Shown: positions 1 to 5,525 of the stretch, piece after piece
Layout: the number at the start of each line of letters is the position of its first letter
Numbering within the stretch: the first letter of the stretch is position 1
Source of the DNA: JAULUH01 sp032111745
GTDB taxonomy: Bacteria; Chloroflexota; Anaerolineae; JAAEKA01
Assembly: GCA_032111745.1 (NCBI GenBank)
Contig: JAULUH010000169.1
Span: forward strand, 1-6,486
Reading direction: 5' to 3'
Length of the DNA stretch: 6,486 bases
Notes under the pieces: model-generated
Database searches by the model: none
Told to the model about the DNA's origin: nothing
Seen by the model: the letters and a program-made list of their open reading frames with translations, nothing else
Position numbers and translations under genes: made by a program

Positions 1-111
1 GGCATGACGGCCGCGCGCAACCTGATCGATCTCATCCATGGCCGGCCGGTGGAGCCGGTGACCCTTCTGCCGGCGGAGATGGTAGTGCGCCAGTCCTGCG
101 GGTGCCCGTGA
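1..111 (+). CDS. LacI/GalR-family transcriptional regulator, C-terminal end (5' partial)
   Basis: Frame 1 is open from the first base and stops with TGA at 109-111, giving 36 residues. The tail reads LIDLIHGRPVEP, then TLLPAEMVVRQSCGC, then a final Pro. A closing 'L-P-x-E-x-V-V-R-x-S-C-G-C' is characteristic of the periplasmic-binding-protein-like effector domain that ends LacI/GalR repressors. The DNA-binding helix-turn-helix and most of the sugar-binding domain lie upstream of the window, so the effector cannot be read. The gene points toward the sugar-uptake genes and is separated from them by 307 bases. It is therefore a plausible local regulator of the cluster, acting in the cytoplasm on sites such as the palindrome at 365-383; that link is inference. 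The ATG in codon 2 is internal, not a start. Confidence 0.85.
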   Translation, partial: GMTAARNLIDLIHGRPVEPVTLLPAEMVVRQSCGCP

Positions 112-145
112 TGAGCCTGGTAGACGAACGCGGATACCAGAGGTG

Positions 146-173
146 AACCGCAGAGACGCAAAGAACGCAAAGG
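146..173. repeat. Dispersed-repeat-like tract (CGCAGAGACGCAAAG type)
   Basis: This short purine-rich stretch reads AACCGCAGAGACGCAAAG followed by AACGCAAAGG, with the unit ACGCAAAG repeated twice in tandem. From memory, near-identical 'accgcagagacgcagagaacgcagag' tracts recur in intergenic DNA of many environmental bacteria, including Chloroflexota. Nearby are two related words, ACGAACGCGGATAC (124-137) and ACGAACGGATAC (206-217). It lies between the regulator stop and the binding-protein gene and has no coding signature. The function is unknown, and only one copy is visible here, so repeat status rests on recall. Confidence 0.45.
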
Positions 174-219
174 GAACCTTGCACCGGAGGAGCCGGAGCA
201 GAACACGAACGGATACGGA

Positions 220-235
220 CTGCACTGACGTGCAG
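220..235. promoter_or_regulatory. 16-bp palindrome (6-bp arms, 4-bp centre)
   Basis: CTGCAC and GTGCAG flank the centre TGAC, forming a perfect 6-4-6 inverted repeat. It lies about 185 bases before the binding-protein start in the regulator-to-transporter spacer. It could be a protein-binding site or a small hairpin. Its arms differ from the TGAAC-type half-site found elsewhere in the window, so it may belong to a different factor or be chance. Confidence 0.25.
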
Positions 236-291
236 GTGTGACTTTGGCGAAGCCCTGGGCGAGCCGCGCGGGACTTCGAACCAGGTTGTGG

Positions 292-300
292 AGAGGAGGT
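292..300 (+). promoter_or_regulatory. Orphan strong Shine-Dalgarno sequence
   Basis: AGAGGAGGT is a full complement of the 16S rRNA 3' end, yet no convincing gene follows at normal spacing. The next start-like codon is a TTG at 313, opening an 18-codon frame that stops with TGA at 367-369. A GTG at 299 lies inside the motif itself and is in frame with the binding-protein gene. It would add 40 residues before a clear signal peptide, so I rejected it as the start. The motif is flanked by GAACCA (278-283) and TGGTTC (300-305), which could pair and hide it in RNA. Confidence 0.3.
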
Positions 301-364
301 GGTTCAAAGGCGTTGGCAGAAGCTACCATTCAAGAGGCTTACCATCCAGATCCGGTTGCATTGC

Positions 365-383
365 GTTGAACGGCGCGTTCAAC
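365..383. promoter_or_regulatory. 19-bp perfect palindrome, likely repressor operator
   Basis: GTTGAACG (365-372) and CGTTCAAC (376-383) are exact reverse complements around the centre GCG. The site lies 35 bases before the ATG of the binding-protein gene and overlaps a possible -35 element. That is where a repressor operator would sit. An odd-length palindrome with an inner CG-containing half-site fits the general style of LacI-family operators, and a LacI-family gene ends just upstream. Assignment to that regulator is inference. The TGAACG half recurs in the spacer before the permease genes. Confidence 0.6.
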
Positions 384-394
384 CCCGATACTAT
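366..394 (+). promoter_or_regulatory. Possible sigma-70-type promoter overlapping the palindrome
   Basis: TTGAAC (366-371) and TACTAT (389-394) each match the -35 and -10 consensus at four of six positions and are 17 bases apart. An alternative -10 is GATACT at 387-392. Transcription would begin near 401, leaving a leader of only about 18 bases. The matches are weak and the host's sigma preferences are unknown, so an upstream promoter is equally possible. Confidence 0.3.
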
Positions 395-404
395 CTGTTC
401 GAGA

Positions 405-411
405 AGAGGAG
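405..411 (+). promoter_or_regulatory. Ribosome binding site deciding the ATG at 419
   Basis: AGAGGAG ends seven bases before the ATG at 419-421. This is good spacing and supports that start over the longer in-frame GTG at 299. The resulting protein begins directly with a lipoprotein signal peptide. Confidence 0.7.
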
Positions 412-418
412 CGACACC

Positions 419-1891
419 ATGCGACACAAGGGACTGTTTGTCCTACTCGCCCTGCTGGTCGTGACCAGCATCATCCTGACCGCCTGCCCCAGCGCTGAGC
501 AGGTCCAGGAAGTAGCGCCCACCGTGGCCGAGGTCGTTAAGGAGGCTGCGCCCACGGTGGTCGAAGTCGTCAAGGAGAAGGCCACCGAGGTCGCCGCCCC
601 GGCCGCGGAGCCCGAGGCCACGGCCGCACCCGCCGCAGAACCCATGGCTGCCGGCCAGGAGCTGCAGGAAGCCATGAACGGCGCCTACACGGGCACGAAG
701 ATCGTAGTGGCGGGCGGCTGGCAGGAGACCGAGGCGGCCAAGTTCGAAACGGTCTGGCAGGCGTTCACAGAAGCCACAGGCATCGAGGTCGAATACCAGG
801 GCACCCCGGACTTCGAAACCCAGGTGGCGGTGCGCGCGCAGGCCGGCAACCCGCCGGACATCGCCGTGCTGTTCCAGCCGGCCCTGATGGCCAGCCTGGC
901 CGAGGGTGGCAACCTGGTGGACCTGGGCCAGGTGTTCGATGCCCAAACGCTGTCCGACAACTTCGCCTCGTACTGGCTCGATCTCGGCAGGGCTGAGGGC
1001 ATGCAGTACGGCCTGCCCGTGCGCGGCGCTACCAAGAGCATCGTGTGGTACCCGGTGAAGGCCTTCCAGGAGGCGGGCTACGAAGTCCCGCAGACCTGGG
1101 ACGAGATGATCGCCCTGATGGACCAGATGGTGGCCGACGGCACCGCGCCGTGGTGCATCGGCATCGAGCACGGCGCGAACACCGGCTGGGCCGCCACCGA
1201 CTGGGTCGAGAATATCCTGCTGCGCACGGCCCCGCCCGAGCTGTACGACCAGTGGATCAAGGGCGAAGTCAAGTTCACGGACCCGGCCATCAAGGCCGCG
1301 CATGAGAAGATGGCCGAGGTCTGGCTCAACGACGACTACGTCTACGGCGGCCGGCCGACCATCCTCACCACCTTCGTGGGCGAGGCCATGAACCCCATGT
1401 TCGACACACCGCCCAGCTGCTACTTCCACGTGCAGGCCGGCTGGATCACCGACTTCTGGCCGAAGGAGAATGACCAGCCGCTGTACACCCCAGGCGTGGA
1501 CGCCGACTTCTTCTACCTGCCGCCTATCGATCCCCAGTACGGCAAGCCGGTGGAGGGCAGCGGCGACGTGGCGGTGATGTTCGGCGACCGGCCCGAGGTG
1601 CGCGCCGCCATGCAGTACCTCGCCACCCCGGAAGCGTTCATGCCCTGGATCGAGCAGGGTGGCTTCGTCTCCGCCAACAAGAACGTCGCCCTGGACGCGT
1701 ACGCCAACCCGATCGATGCTGGACAGGCCAAGATCCTCGACGAGGCCACCGTGCTGCGCTTCGACGCCTCGGATGCCATGCCCAAGGAGGTCGGCAGCGG
1801 GACGTTCTGGAAGGGTGAAGTCGACTTCATCAACGGCGGGGATCTCAATGCGATCCTGCAGACCATCGACGCGAGCTGGCCCGCCCAGTAG
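419..1891 (+). CDS. aglE: Sugar ABC transporter solute-binding lipoprotein (AglE-like)
   Basis: This 490-residue protein is the extracytoplasmic sugar receptor of the importer encoded downstream. Residues 1-23 form a lipoprotein signal peptide: MRHK, a hydrophobic core, then lipobox LTAC with Cys23 as the lipid anchor. A linker follows, with two near-identical units APTVAEVVKEA (33-43) and APTVVEVVKEK (44-54), then an Ala/Pro/Glu-rich stretch to about 78. The binding domain runs from about 92 to the end and looks like the family 1 (maltose-type) solute-binding fold. It includes GNPPDIAVLFQP (143-154) and PWCIGIE...TGW..TDW..N.LLR (244-269), which I associate with alpha-glucoside receptors (AglE). 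The symbol denotes family resemblance; the actual ligand cannot be read. The start is set by the RBS at 405-411 and the signal peptide. The permeases follow after a structured 315-base spacer. Confidence 0.88.
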   Translation: MRHKGLFVLLALLVVTSIILTACPSAEQVQEVAPTVAEVVKEAAPTVVEVVKEKATEVAAPAAEPEATAAPAAEPMAAGQELQEAMNGAYTGTKIVVAGGWQETEAAKFETVWQAFTEATGIEVEYQGTPDFETQVAVRAQAGNPPDIAVLFQPALMASLAEGGNLVDLGQVFDAQTLSDNFASYWLDLGRAEGMQYGLPVRGATKSIVWYPVKAFQEAGYEVPQTWDEMIALMDQMVADGTAPWCIGIEHGANTGWAATDWVENILLRTAPPELYDQWIKGEVKFTDPAIKAAHEKMAEVWLNDDYVYGGRPTILTTFVGEAMNPMFDTPPSCYFHVQAGWITDFWPKENDQPLYTPGVDADFFYLPPIDPQYGKPVEGSGDVAVMFGDRPEVRAAMQYLATPEAFMPWIEQGGFVSANKNVALDAYANPIDAGQAKILDEATVLRFDASDAMPKEVGSGTFWKGEVDFINGGDLNAILQTIDASWPAQ

Positions 1892-1930
1892 TAGGACACG
1901 AGTGCACCTGAGACCGTGTGACCCTGCCAT

Positions 1931-1971
1931 GGCGAGCCGTTCGCCCTGACCCGACGCGGCGAGCCGTTCGC
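1931..1971. repeat. 14-bp direct repeat, two copies 27 bases apart
   Basis: GGCGAGCCGTTCGC occurs at 1931-1944 and again at 1958-1971. Each copy contains a small internal hairpin: GGCGA/TCGCC around GCCGT in the first, and a 4-bp version in the second. CCCTGA also follows each copy at slightly different distance. It lies 40 bases after the binding-protein stop. It may be a local duplication or part of the degenerate palindromic element that follows at 1995-2034. Confidence 0.5.
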
Positions 1972-1994
1972 GCGGCGCCCTGAAAAGGCTGCGG

Positions 1995-2034
1995 CGAAGC
2001 AATCTCAAGCCAAGCATCGCCTGAGATTGCTTCG
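1995..2034. repeat. 13-bp stem-loop, dispersed palindromic-repeat type (possible mRNA-end structure)
   Basis: CGAAGCAATCTCA (1995-2007) and TGAGATTGCTTCG (2022-2034) are perfect reverse complements around a 14-base loop. One G-T wobble and one G-C pair extend the stem to 15. The stem strongly resembles the 'GCGAAGCAATCTC...GAGATTGCTTCG' core of a palindromic repeat that, from memory, is scattered through many bacterial genomes. No T-run follows, so it is not a canonical intrinsic terminator. Lying 100 bases after the binding-protein stop, it could block 3' exonuclease decay and raise binding-protein mRNA above permease mRNA, as REP elements do between malE and malF in E. coli. That role is inference. 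Confidence 0.6.
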
Positions 2035-2072
2035 TCCTTCCAGGATGCTGCGTGATCGCCGAGCCTCATGGT

Positions 2073-2177
2073 CATGAACTGGCCGCCAGTTCATCGGGCG
2101 CTGAATACCGCGACCATGAACAATCTCGTATCATGAACGACCAGGGCATGAACGGCTGCATTGCGCAGCCGTTCATG
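2073..2177. promoter_or_regulatory. Cluster of six ATGAAC/GTTCAT half-sites
   Basis: CATGAAC occurs at 2073-2079, 2115-2121, 2132-2138 and 2147-2153. Its reverse complement GTTCATG is at 2171-2177, and a shorter GTTCAT at 2089-2094. Six copies in 105 bases is far above chance. The outer two pairs form the palindromes at 2074-2094 and 2144-2180, and the middle two are direct repeats 17 bases apart. The half-site resembles the TGAACG arm of the palindrome at 365-383. A TATCAT (2129-2134) could be a -10 hexamer, but no -35 is evident. The cluster may bind a dimeric regulator cooperatively or hold RNA structures before the permease genes. Confidence 0.5.
2074..2094. promoter_or_regulatory. 21-bp perfect palindrome, operator or hairpin
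   Basis: ATGAACTGGC (2074-2083) and GCCAGTTCAT (2085-2094) are exact reverse complements around a single C. The near-zero spacing suits a protein-binding palindrome better than an RNA hairpin, though a stem with a 3-base CCG loop is also possible. It is 112 bases before the permease start. Confidence 0.5.
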
Positions 2178-2180
2178 CCC
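2144..2180 (+). promoter_or_regulatory. 37-base hairpin with a perfect 16-bp stem before the permease genes
   Basis: GGGCATGAACGGCTGC (2144-2159) pairs perfectly with GCAGCCGTTCATGCCC (2165-2180) around the loop ATTGC. The stem ends 26 bases before the ATG at 2207 and 15 bases before its Shine-Dalgarno sequence. The following bases, CTACCATCGC, hold no T-run, so a canonical intrinsic terminator is unlikely. It may shield the 5' end of processed permease mRNA, reduce readthrough, or serve as an operator whose arms carry the TGAACG word also seen at 367-372. Confidence 0.6.
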
Positions 2181-2195
2181 CTACCATCGCGGCAT

Positions 2196-2200
2196 AGGAG
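2196..2200 (+). promoter_or_regulatory. Ribosome binding site of the first permease gene
   Basis: AGGAG ends six bases before the ATG at 2207. This fixes the start after the structured spacer. Confidence 0.7.
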
Positions 2201-2206
2201 ACAGCT

Positions 2207-3319
2207 ATGACAACAACCGCGGTCCCCGAGGATAGGGGAGCAGGCGCAGGGAGGACGCAAAGCCTGCTGCGGCTGCTCTTGTCCTTTGCCATCGCCGTGA
2301 TCACGCTCTTGGCGCTGCGCTGGGGTACCGGCTTCATGCGCGACACCGAGGCGTCGAAGATCGCCCTGCTGATCGTCGGCCTGCTGACCGGGGTGGTGGG
2401 GGTGTGGGCGATCTACTGGGTGCTCAACGACCTGGTGATGCGGCTGCCGGCCGGGCGGGCCCGCAACGTATCACTCGCCTACGCCTTCGTGGGGCCGGCG
2501 CTGCTGCTGCTGTTGGTCTACCTGGTCTACCCGGCGGCCAACACAATCCGGCTCAGCTTCTACGACGCCAAATCGGTCGAGTTCGTCGGCCTGCAGAACT
2601 ACGTCGACGTCTTTACCACCCCGGAGTTCTTGACCGTCCTGCGCAACAATCTCCTGTGGCTGGTGGTGGGCACGCTGTTCTGCGTCACCCTCGGCCTGGT
2701 GATCGCGGCCCTGGTGGACCGGGTGAGCCGCGAGGCGTTCTGGAAGACGTGGATCTTCCTGCCCCTGGCCATTTCGGCCGTCGGCGCCAGTGTGACCTGG
2801 AGGTTCATGTACGCCTACGCGCCGCCCAACCGGCCACAGATTGGCCTGTTCAACGCCGTAGTCACCGCGCTGGGCGGCGATCCTGTGGCGTGGCTCATCG
2901 AAGAGCCCTGGAACAACCTGGCCCTGATTGCCATCTTCATCTGGATGCAGACCGGCTTCTGCATGGTCATCTTCTCGGCGGCGCTCAAGGGCGTGCCGGC
3001 TGAGATCGTGGAGGCGGCGCGCATCGACGGCGCCAGCGAGGTACAGATCTTCTTCAGGGTCCTGATCCCCTCCATCCGCGGCACGATCTTCACGGTGACC
3101 ACCACCATCGTCGTGGCCGTGCTCAAGGTCTTCGACATCGTCTACACCATGACCGGCGGCAATTTCCACACCCAGGTCATCGCCAATGCCATGTACCAGG
3201 ACTTCAAGAACATCCAGTACGGCCGGGCCAGCGCCCTGGCCGTGATCCTGCTGCTCGCCGTATTGCCCGTCATGATCATCAACGTGCGCAACCTGCGGGA
3301 GCAAAGGAGGGTGCTATGA
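2207..3319 (+). CDS. aglF: Sugar ABC transporter permease, MalF/AglF type
   Basis: This 370-residue inner-membrane protein is one half of the translocation channel. Visible hydrophobic segments lie near residues 20-40, 51-73, 88-111, 147-170, 180-200, 236-260, 293-313 and 340-360. The cytoplasmic EAA loop that docks the ATPase is EAARIDGAS (269-277) running to IP at 287-288. GLQNYVDVF (128-136) is the usual 'G-L-x-N-Y' word after the leading helix of the family. The two helices before residue 80 are an N-terminal extension relative to six-helix permeases of roughly 290-300 residues. The best resemblance is to AglF of alpha-glucoside importers; the substrate is not proven. The start has AGGAG six bases upstream. 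Its stop overlaps the next start as ATGA, indicating translational coupling. Confidence 0.9.
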   Translation: MTTTAVPEDRGAGAGRTQSLLRLLLSFAIAVITLLALRWGTGFMRDTEASKIALLIVGLLTGVVGVWAIYWVLNDLVMRLPAGRARNVSLAYAFVGPALLLLLVYLVYPAANTIRLSFYDAKSVEFVGLQNYVDVFTTPEFLTVLRNNLLWLVVGTLFCVTLGLVIAALVDRVSREAFWKTWIFLPLAISAVGASVTWRFMYAYAPPNRPQIGLFNAVVTALGGDPVAWLIEEPWNNLALIAIFIWMQTGFCMVIFSAALKGVPAEIVEAARIDGASEVQIFFRVLIPSIRGTIFTVTTTIVVAVLKVFDIVYTMTGGNFHTQVIANAMYQDFKNIQYGRASALAVILLLAVLPVMIINVRNLREQRRVL

Positions 3320-4194
3320 CCACATCACCGGCCGGCAGCCGCGGCTTCTGGCACACCTTCAGCCACTTCATCGTCCCGGCCGCGGTCATCATCATTGCGG
3401 TGCTCTGGACCATGCCCACTCTGGGCACCTTTGTCACCTCCTTCCGCGAGCCGGTTGACATCAGGACTAGCGGATGGTGGACGGTGTTCATGCATCCCTT
3501 TGACTTCACGCAGTACACCCTGTCCAACTACCGCAACGTGATCACCGCCGACGACATGGGGACAGCCTTTATCAACAGCCTCATCGTGTCGGTCCCGGCC
3601 ACGGCCATCCCCATCACAATTGCGGCCTTCGCGGCCTATGCCTTCGCCTGGATGGAGTTCCCAGGCCGGGAGGTCTTCTTCGCCATCGTGGTCGGGCTGC
3701 TGGTGGTGCCGCTGCAGATGACGCTGATCCCGCTGCTGACGCTGTACAACACCCGCGACCTGACCAGCACCTTCCTGGGCATCTGGCTGGCCCACACGGC
3801 GTTCGGGCTGCCCATGGCGACCTATCTCTTATATAACTACATCTCGCAGCTGCCCAGGGACCTGTTCGAGTCGGCGGCGATCGACGGGGCCTCGCACTTC
3901 ACCACCTTCACGCGCCTGGTGCTGCCCCTGTCCGTGCCGGCCCTGGCCTCGTTCGCCATCTTCCAGTTCCTGTGGATCTGGAACGACCTGCTGATCAACC
4001 TGACCTTCTTGGGTGTGAGCAAGCAAACTATCGTGCTGACCGTGCGCCTGACCCAGCTGGTGGGATCCAAAGGCCAGGACTGGCATCTGCTGACGGCGGG
4101 CGCCTTCGTCAGCATGTTCGTGCCCCTCGTCGTCTTCCTCTCGCTGCAGCGCTATTTCGTGCGCGGCCTGCTGGCCGGCTCGGTCAAGGGATGA
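3316..4194 (+). CDS. aglG: Sugar ABC transporter permease, MalG/AglG type
   Basis: This 292-residue inner-membrane protein is the second channel subunit. Hydrophobic segments lie near residues 16-39, 84-110, 119-143, 151-176, 207-228 and 256-279, the usual six-helix arrangement and length. The EAA loop is ESAAIDGAS (185-193), leading to LVLPLSVPA (201-209). Other words I recognise from AglG-type proteins are TSGWW (51-55), AAFAAYAFAWMEFPGR (103-118), VVPLQMTLIPLL (130-141) and the C-terminal YFVRGLLAGSVKG (280-292). The start overlaps the previous stop (ATGA) and has AAAGGAGG five bases upstream. A single TTA leucine codon at 3829-3831, within a short AT-rich patch, stands out in otherwise GC-rich coding. 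No ATPase gene follows. Confidence 0.9.
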   Translation: MTTSPAGSRGFWHTFSHFIVPAAVIIIAVLWTMPTLGTFVTSFREPVDIRTSGWWTVFMHPFDFTQYTLSNYRNVITADDMGTAFINSLIVSVPATAIPITIAAFAAYAFAWMEFPGREVFFAIVVGLLVVPLQMTLIPLLTLYNTRDLTSTFLGIWLAHTAFGLPMATYLLYNYISQLPRDLFESAAIDGASHFTTFTRLVLPLSVPALASFAIFQFLWIWNDLLINLTFLGVSKQTIVLTVRLTQLVGSKGQDWHLLTAGAFVSMFVPLVVFLSLQRYFVRGLLAGSVKG

Positions 4195-4205
4195 CGAGAT
4201 CGACC

Positions 4206-5525
4206 ATGAAGGTGGCCGTGATCGGCGGCGGCTCCAGCTACACCCCGGAGCTGGTCAACGGGTTCCTGCAGCGGGTGGCGACCTTCCCGCTGACTGAGCT
4301 CTGGCTGATGGACGTCGACCCGGCGCGGCTGGCGATCGTGGGCGGCTTCGCCCAGCGCATGGTGGCTGCGCATGGCGCGCCCTTCGGCGTGCACCTGACC
4401 ACCGACCGCGGCCTGGCCGTGGCCGGGGCCAGCTACGTGACCACGCAGTTGCGCGTCGGCGGCATGCAGGCCCGCAAGGCGGACGAGTACCTGGGCCAGC
4501 GCCACGACCTGATTGGCCAGGAGACCACCGGCGTAGGAGGGATGGCCAAGGCTCTGCGCACCATCCCCGTGATCCTCGGCATCGCCGCGGACATGCGCGT
4601 GCTGGCCCCCGGCGCGCTGCTGGTGAACTTCACCAACCCCGCCGGCCTGGTCACCGAGGCCCTGGCCCGCTATGCGCCCGAGGTGCCCAGCGTCGGCGTC
4701 TGCAACGTGCCCATCACGGCCAAGATGCGCATCCTGGAGCTCCTGCAGCGGCGCACGGGGCAGGCGATCGCCGCGGAACGGGCCGAGCTGGCCACGCTGG
4801 GGCTCAACCACCTGTCCTGGCATCGCGGCTTCACCGTCGACGGCGAGGATGTATGGCCGGCGGTGCTGGAGGGCACCCTGGCCGAGCTGCGGGCCGCCGA
4901 GCACCCGGAGTGGGATCCGGAGCTGGTGGCCACCCTGCAGATGCTGCCCAACTACTACCTGGCCTATTATTACGACACCGCCAGGAAGCTGGCGGCCCAG
5001 GCGACATGGCCGCCCTCACGCGCCGAGGCTGTGATGGCCGTGGAAGCCGAGCTGCTGGCCTACTATGCCGACCCTGGCCAATCCGAGCCCCCGCCCGGCC
5101 TGATGCAGCGGGGCGGCGCCTACTACTCCACCGTGGCCACCCAGCTGCTCAATGCCCACCACAACGAATTGGACGAGACGCATATTGTGAACGTACGCCA
5201 TGACGGTGCGGTGCCCGGCTGGCCGGCCGATTGGGTGCTGGAGTTACCGGCCCGGGTCGGCCGTGACGGCATCATGCCTCTCCCGATCGAGCCGTTGCCG
5301 CCGGTATGCTTCGGTCTCCTGGCCCACGTCAAGGCGTACGAGCTGCTCACGGTCGAGGCGGCCGTGCATGGCGACCGCAAGGCAGCCTATGAAGCCCTGC
5401 TGGCCCACCCCCTGGGCCCGGCGGCCGGCCAAGTGAGCGCAGTGCTGGAGGACATGCTGGAGACCAACCGGCCCCACCTGCCCCAGTTCTTTGGCGCCAG
5501 TTCCAGCGAACGGGCTGAGCCATGA
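4206..5525 (+). CDS. NAD- and metal-dependent glycoside hydrolase family 4, 6-phospho-glycosidase-type
   Basis: This 439-residue cytoplasmic enzyme is expected to cleave a glycosidic bond by the GH4 redox route: NAD oxidises C3, followed by elimination and re-addition of water. It begins with the Rossmann motif MKVAVIGGGSSYTPEL (1-16). TQLRVGGMQARKADEYL (80-96) and IGQETTGVGGMAKALRTIP (103-121) are typical of the 6-phospho-beta-glucosidase branch (LicH/BglT/CelF) rather than MelA/AglA. VNFTNPAG (140-147) is present, as are the expected metal ligands Cys166 (in GVCNVPI) and His202 (in GLNHLSW). A Tyr cluster at 250-256 and RGGAYYS (302-308) complete the family pattern. The length is normal. 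The start at 4206 matches the family N-terminus. An in-frame ATG at 4191 would add MTRST and overlap the permease stop as ATGA; neither has a strong RBS. Exact substrate and anomer are unknown. Confidence 0.9.
   Translation: MKVAVIGGGSSYTPELVNGFLQRVATFPLTELWLMDVDPARLAIVGGFAQRMVAAHGAPFGVHLTTDRGLAVAGASYVTTQLRVGGMQARKADEYLGQRHDLIGQETTGVGGMAKALRTIPVILGIAADMRVLAPGALLVNFTNPAGLVTEALARYAPEVPSVGVCNVPITAKMRILELLQRRTGQAIAAERAELATLGLNHLSWHRGFTVDGEDVWPAVLEGTLAELRAAEHPEWDPELVATLQMLPNYYLAYYYDTARKLAAQATWPPSRAEAVMAVEAELLAYYADPGQSEPPPGLMQRGGAYYSTVATQLLNAHHNELDETHIVNVRHDGAVPGWPADWVLELPARVGRDGIMPLPIEPLPPVCFGLLAHVKAYELLTVEAAVHGDRKAAYEALLAHPLGPAAGQVSAVLEDMLETNRPHLPQFFGASSSERAEP

Noticed and set aside
296..312. tRNA T-arm-like word GGTTCAAAGG
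   Set aside because: No acceptor, D-arm or anticodon stem can be built around it.
299..418. GTG start at 299 extending the binding protein by 40 residues
   Set aside because: The extension would precede a clear lipoprotein signal peptide, its GTG lies inside the SD motif, and the ATG at 419 has its own well-spaced RBS.
443..2017. Long minus-strand open frame of 524 codons opposite the binding-protein gene
   Set aside because: It is low-complexity Gly/Arg/His/Val-rich with no family motifs, as expected for the antisense of GC-rich coding sequence.
2144..2194. Intrinsic terminator at the 16-bp hairpin
   Set aside because: No T-run follows the stem and it lies 15 bases before the RBS of the next gene, so it is annotated as a hairpin of unknown role instead.
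2074..2210. Two micro-frames (2074-2136 and 2133-2210) chained to the permease start by ATGA overlaps
   Set aside because: The overlaps follow from the repeated ATGAAC word. Neither frame has an RBS, and both run through palindromic DNA, so chance is the simpler explanation.
2471..3304. Minus-strand open frame of 277 codons opposite the first permease
   Set aside because: Composition is dominated by Asp/His/Gly/Gln, there are no motifs, and the opposite strand encodes a clear permease.
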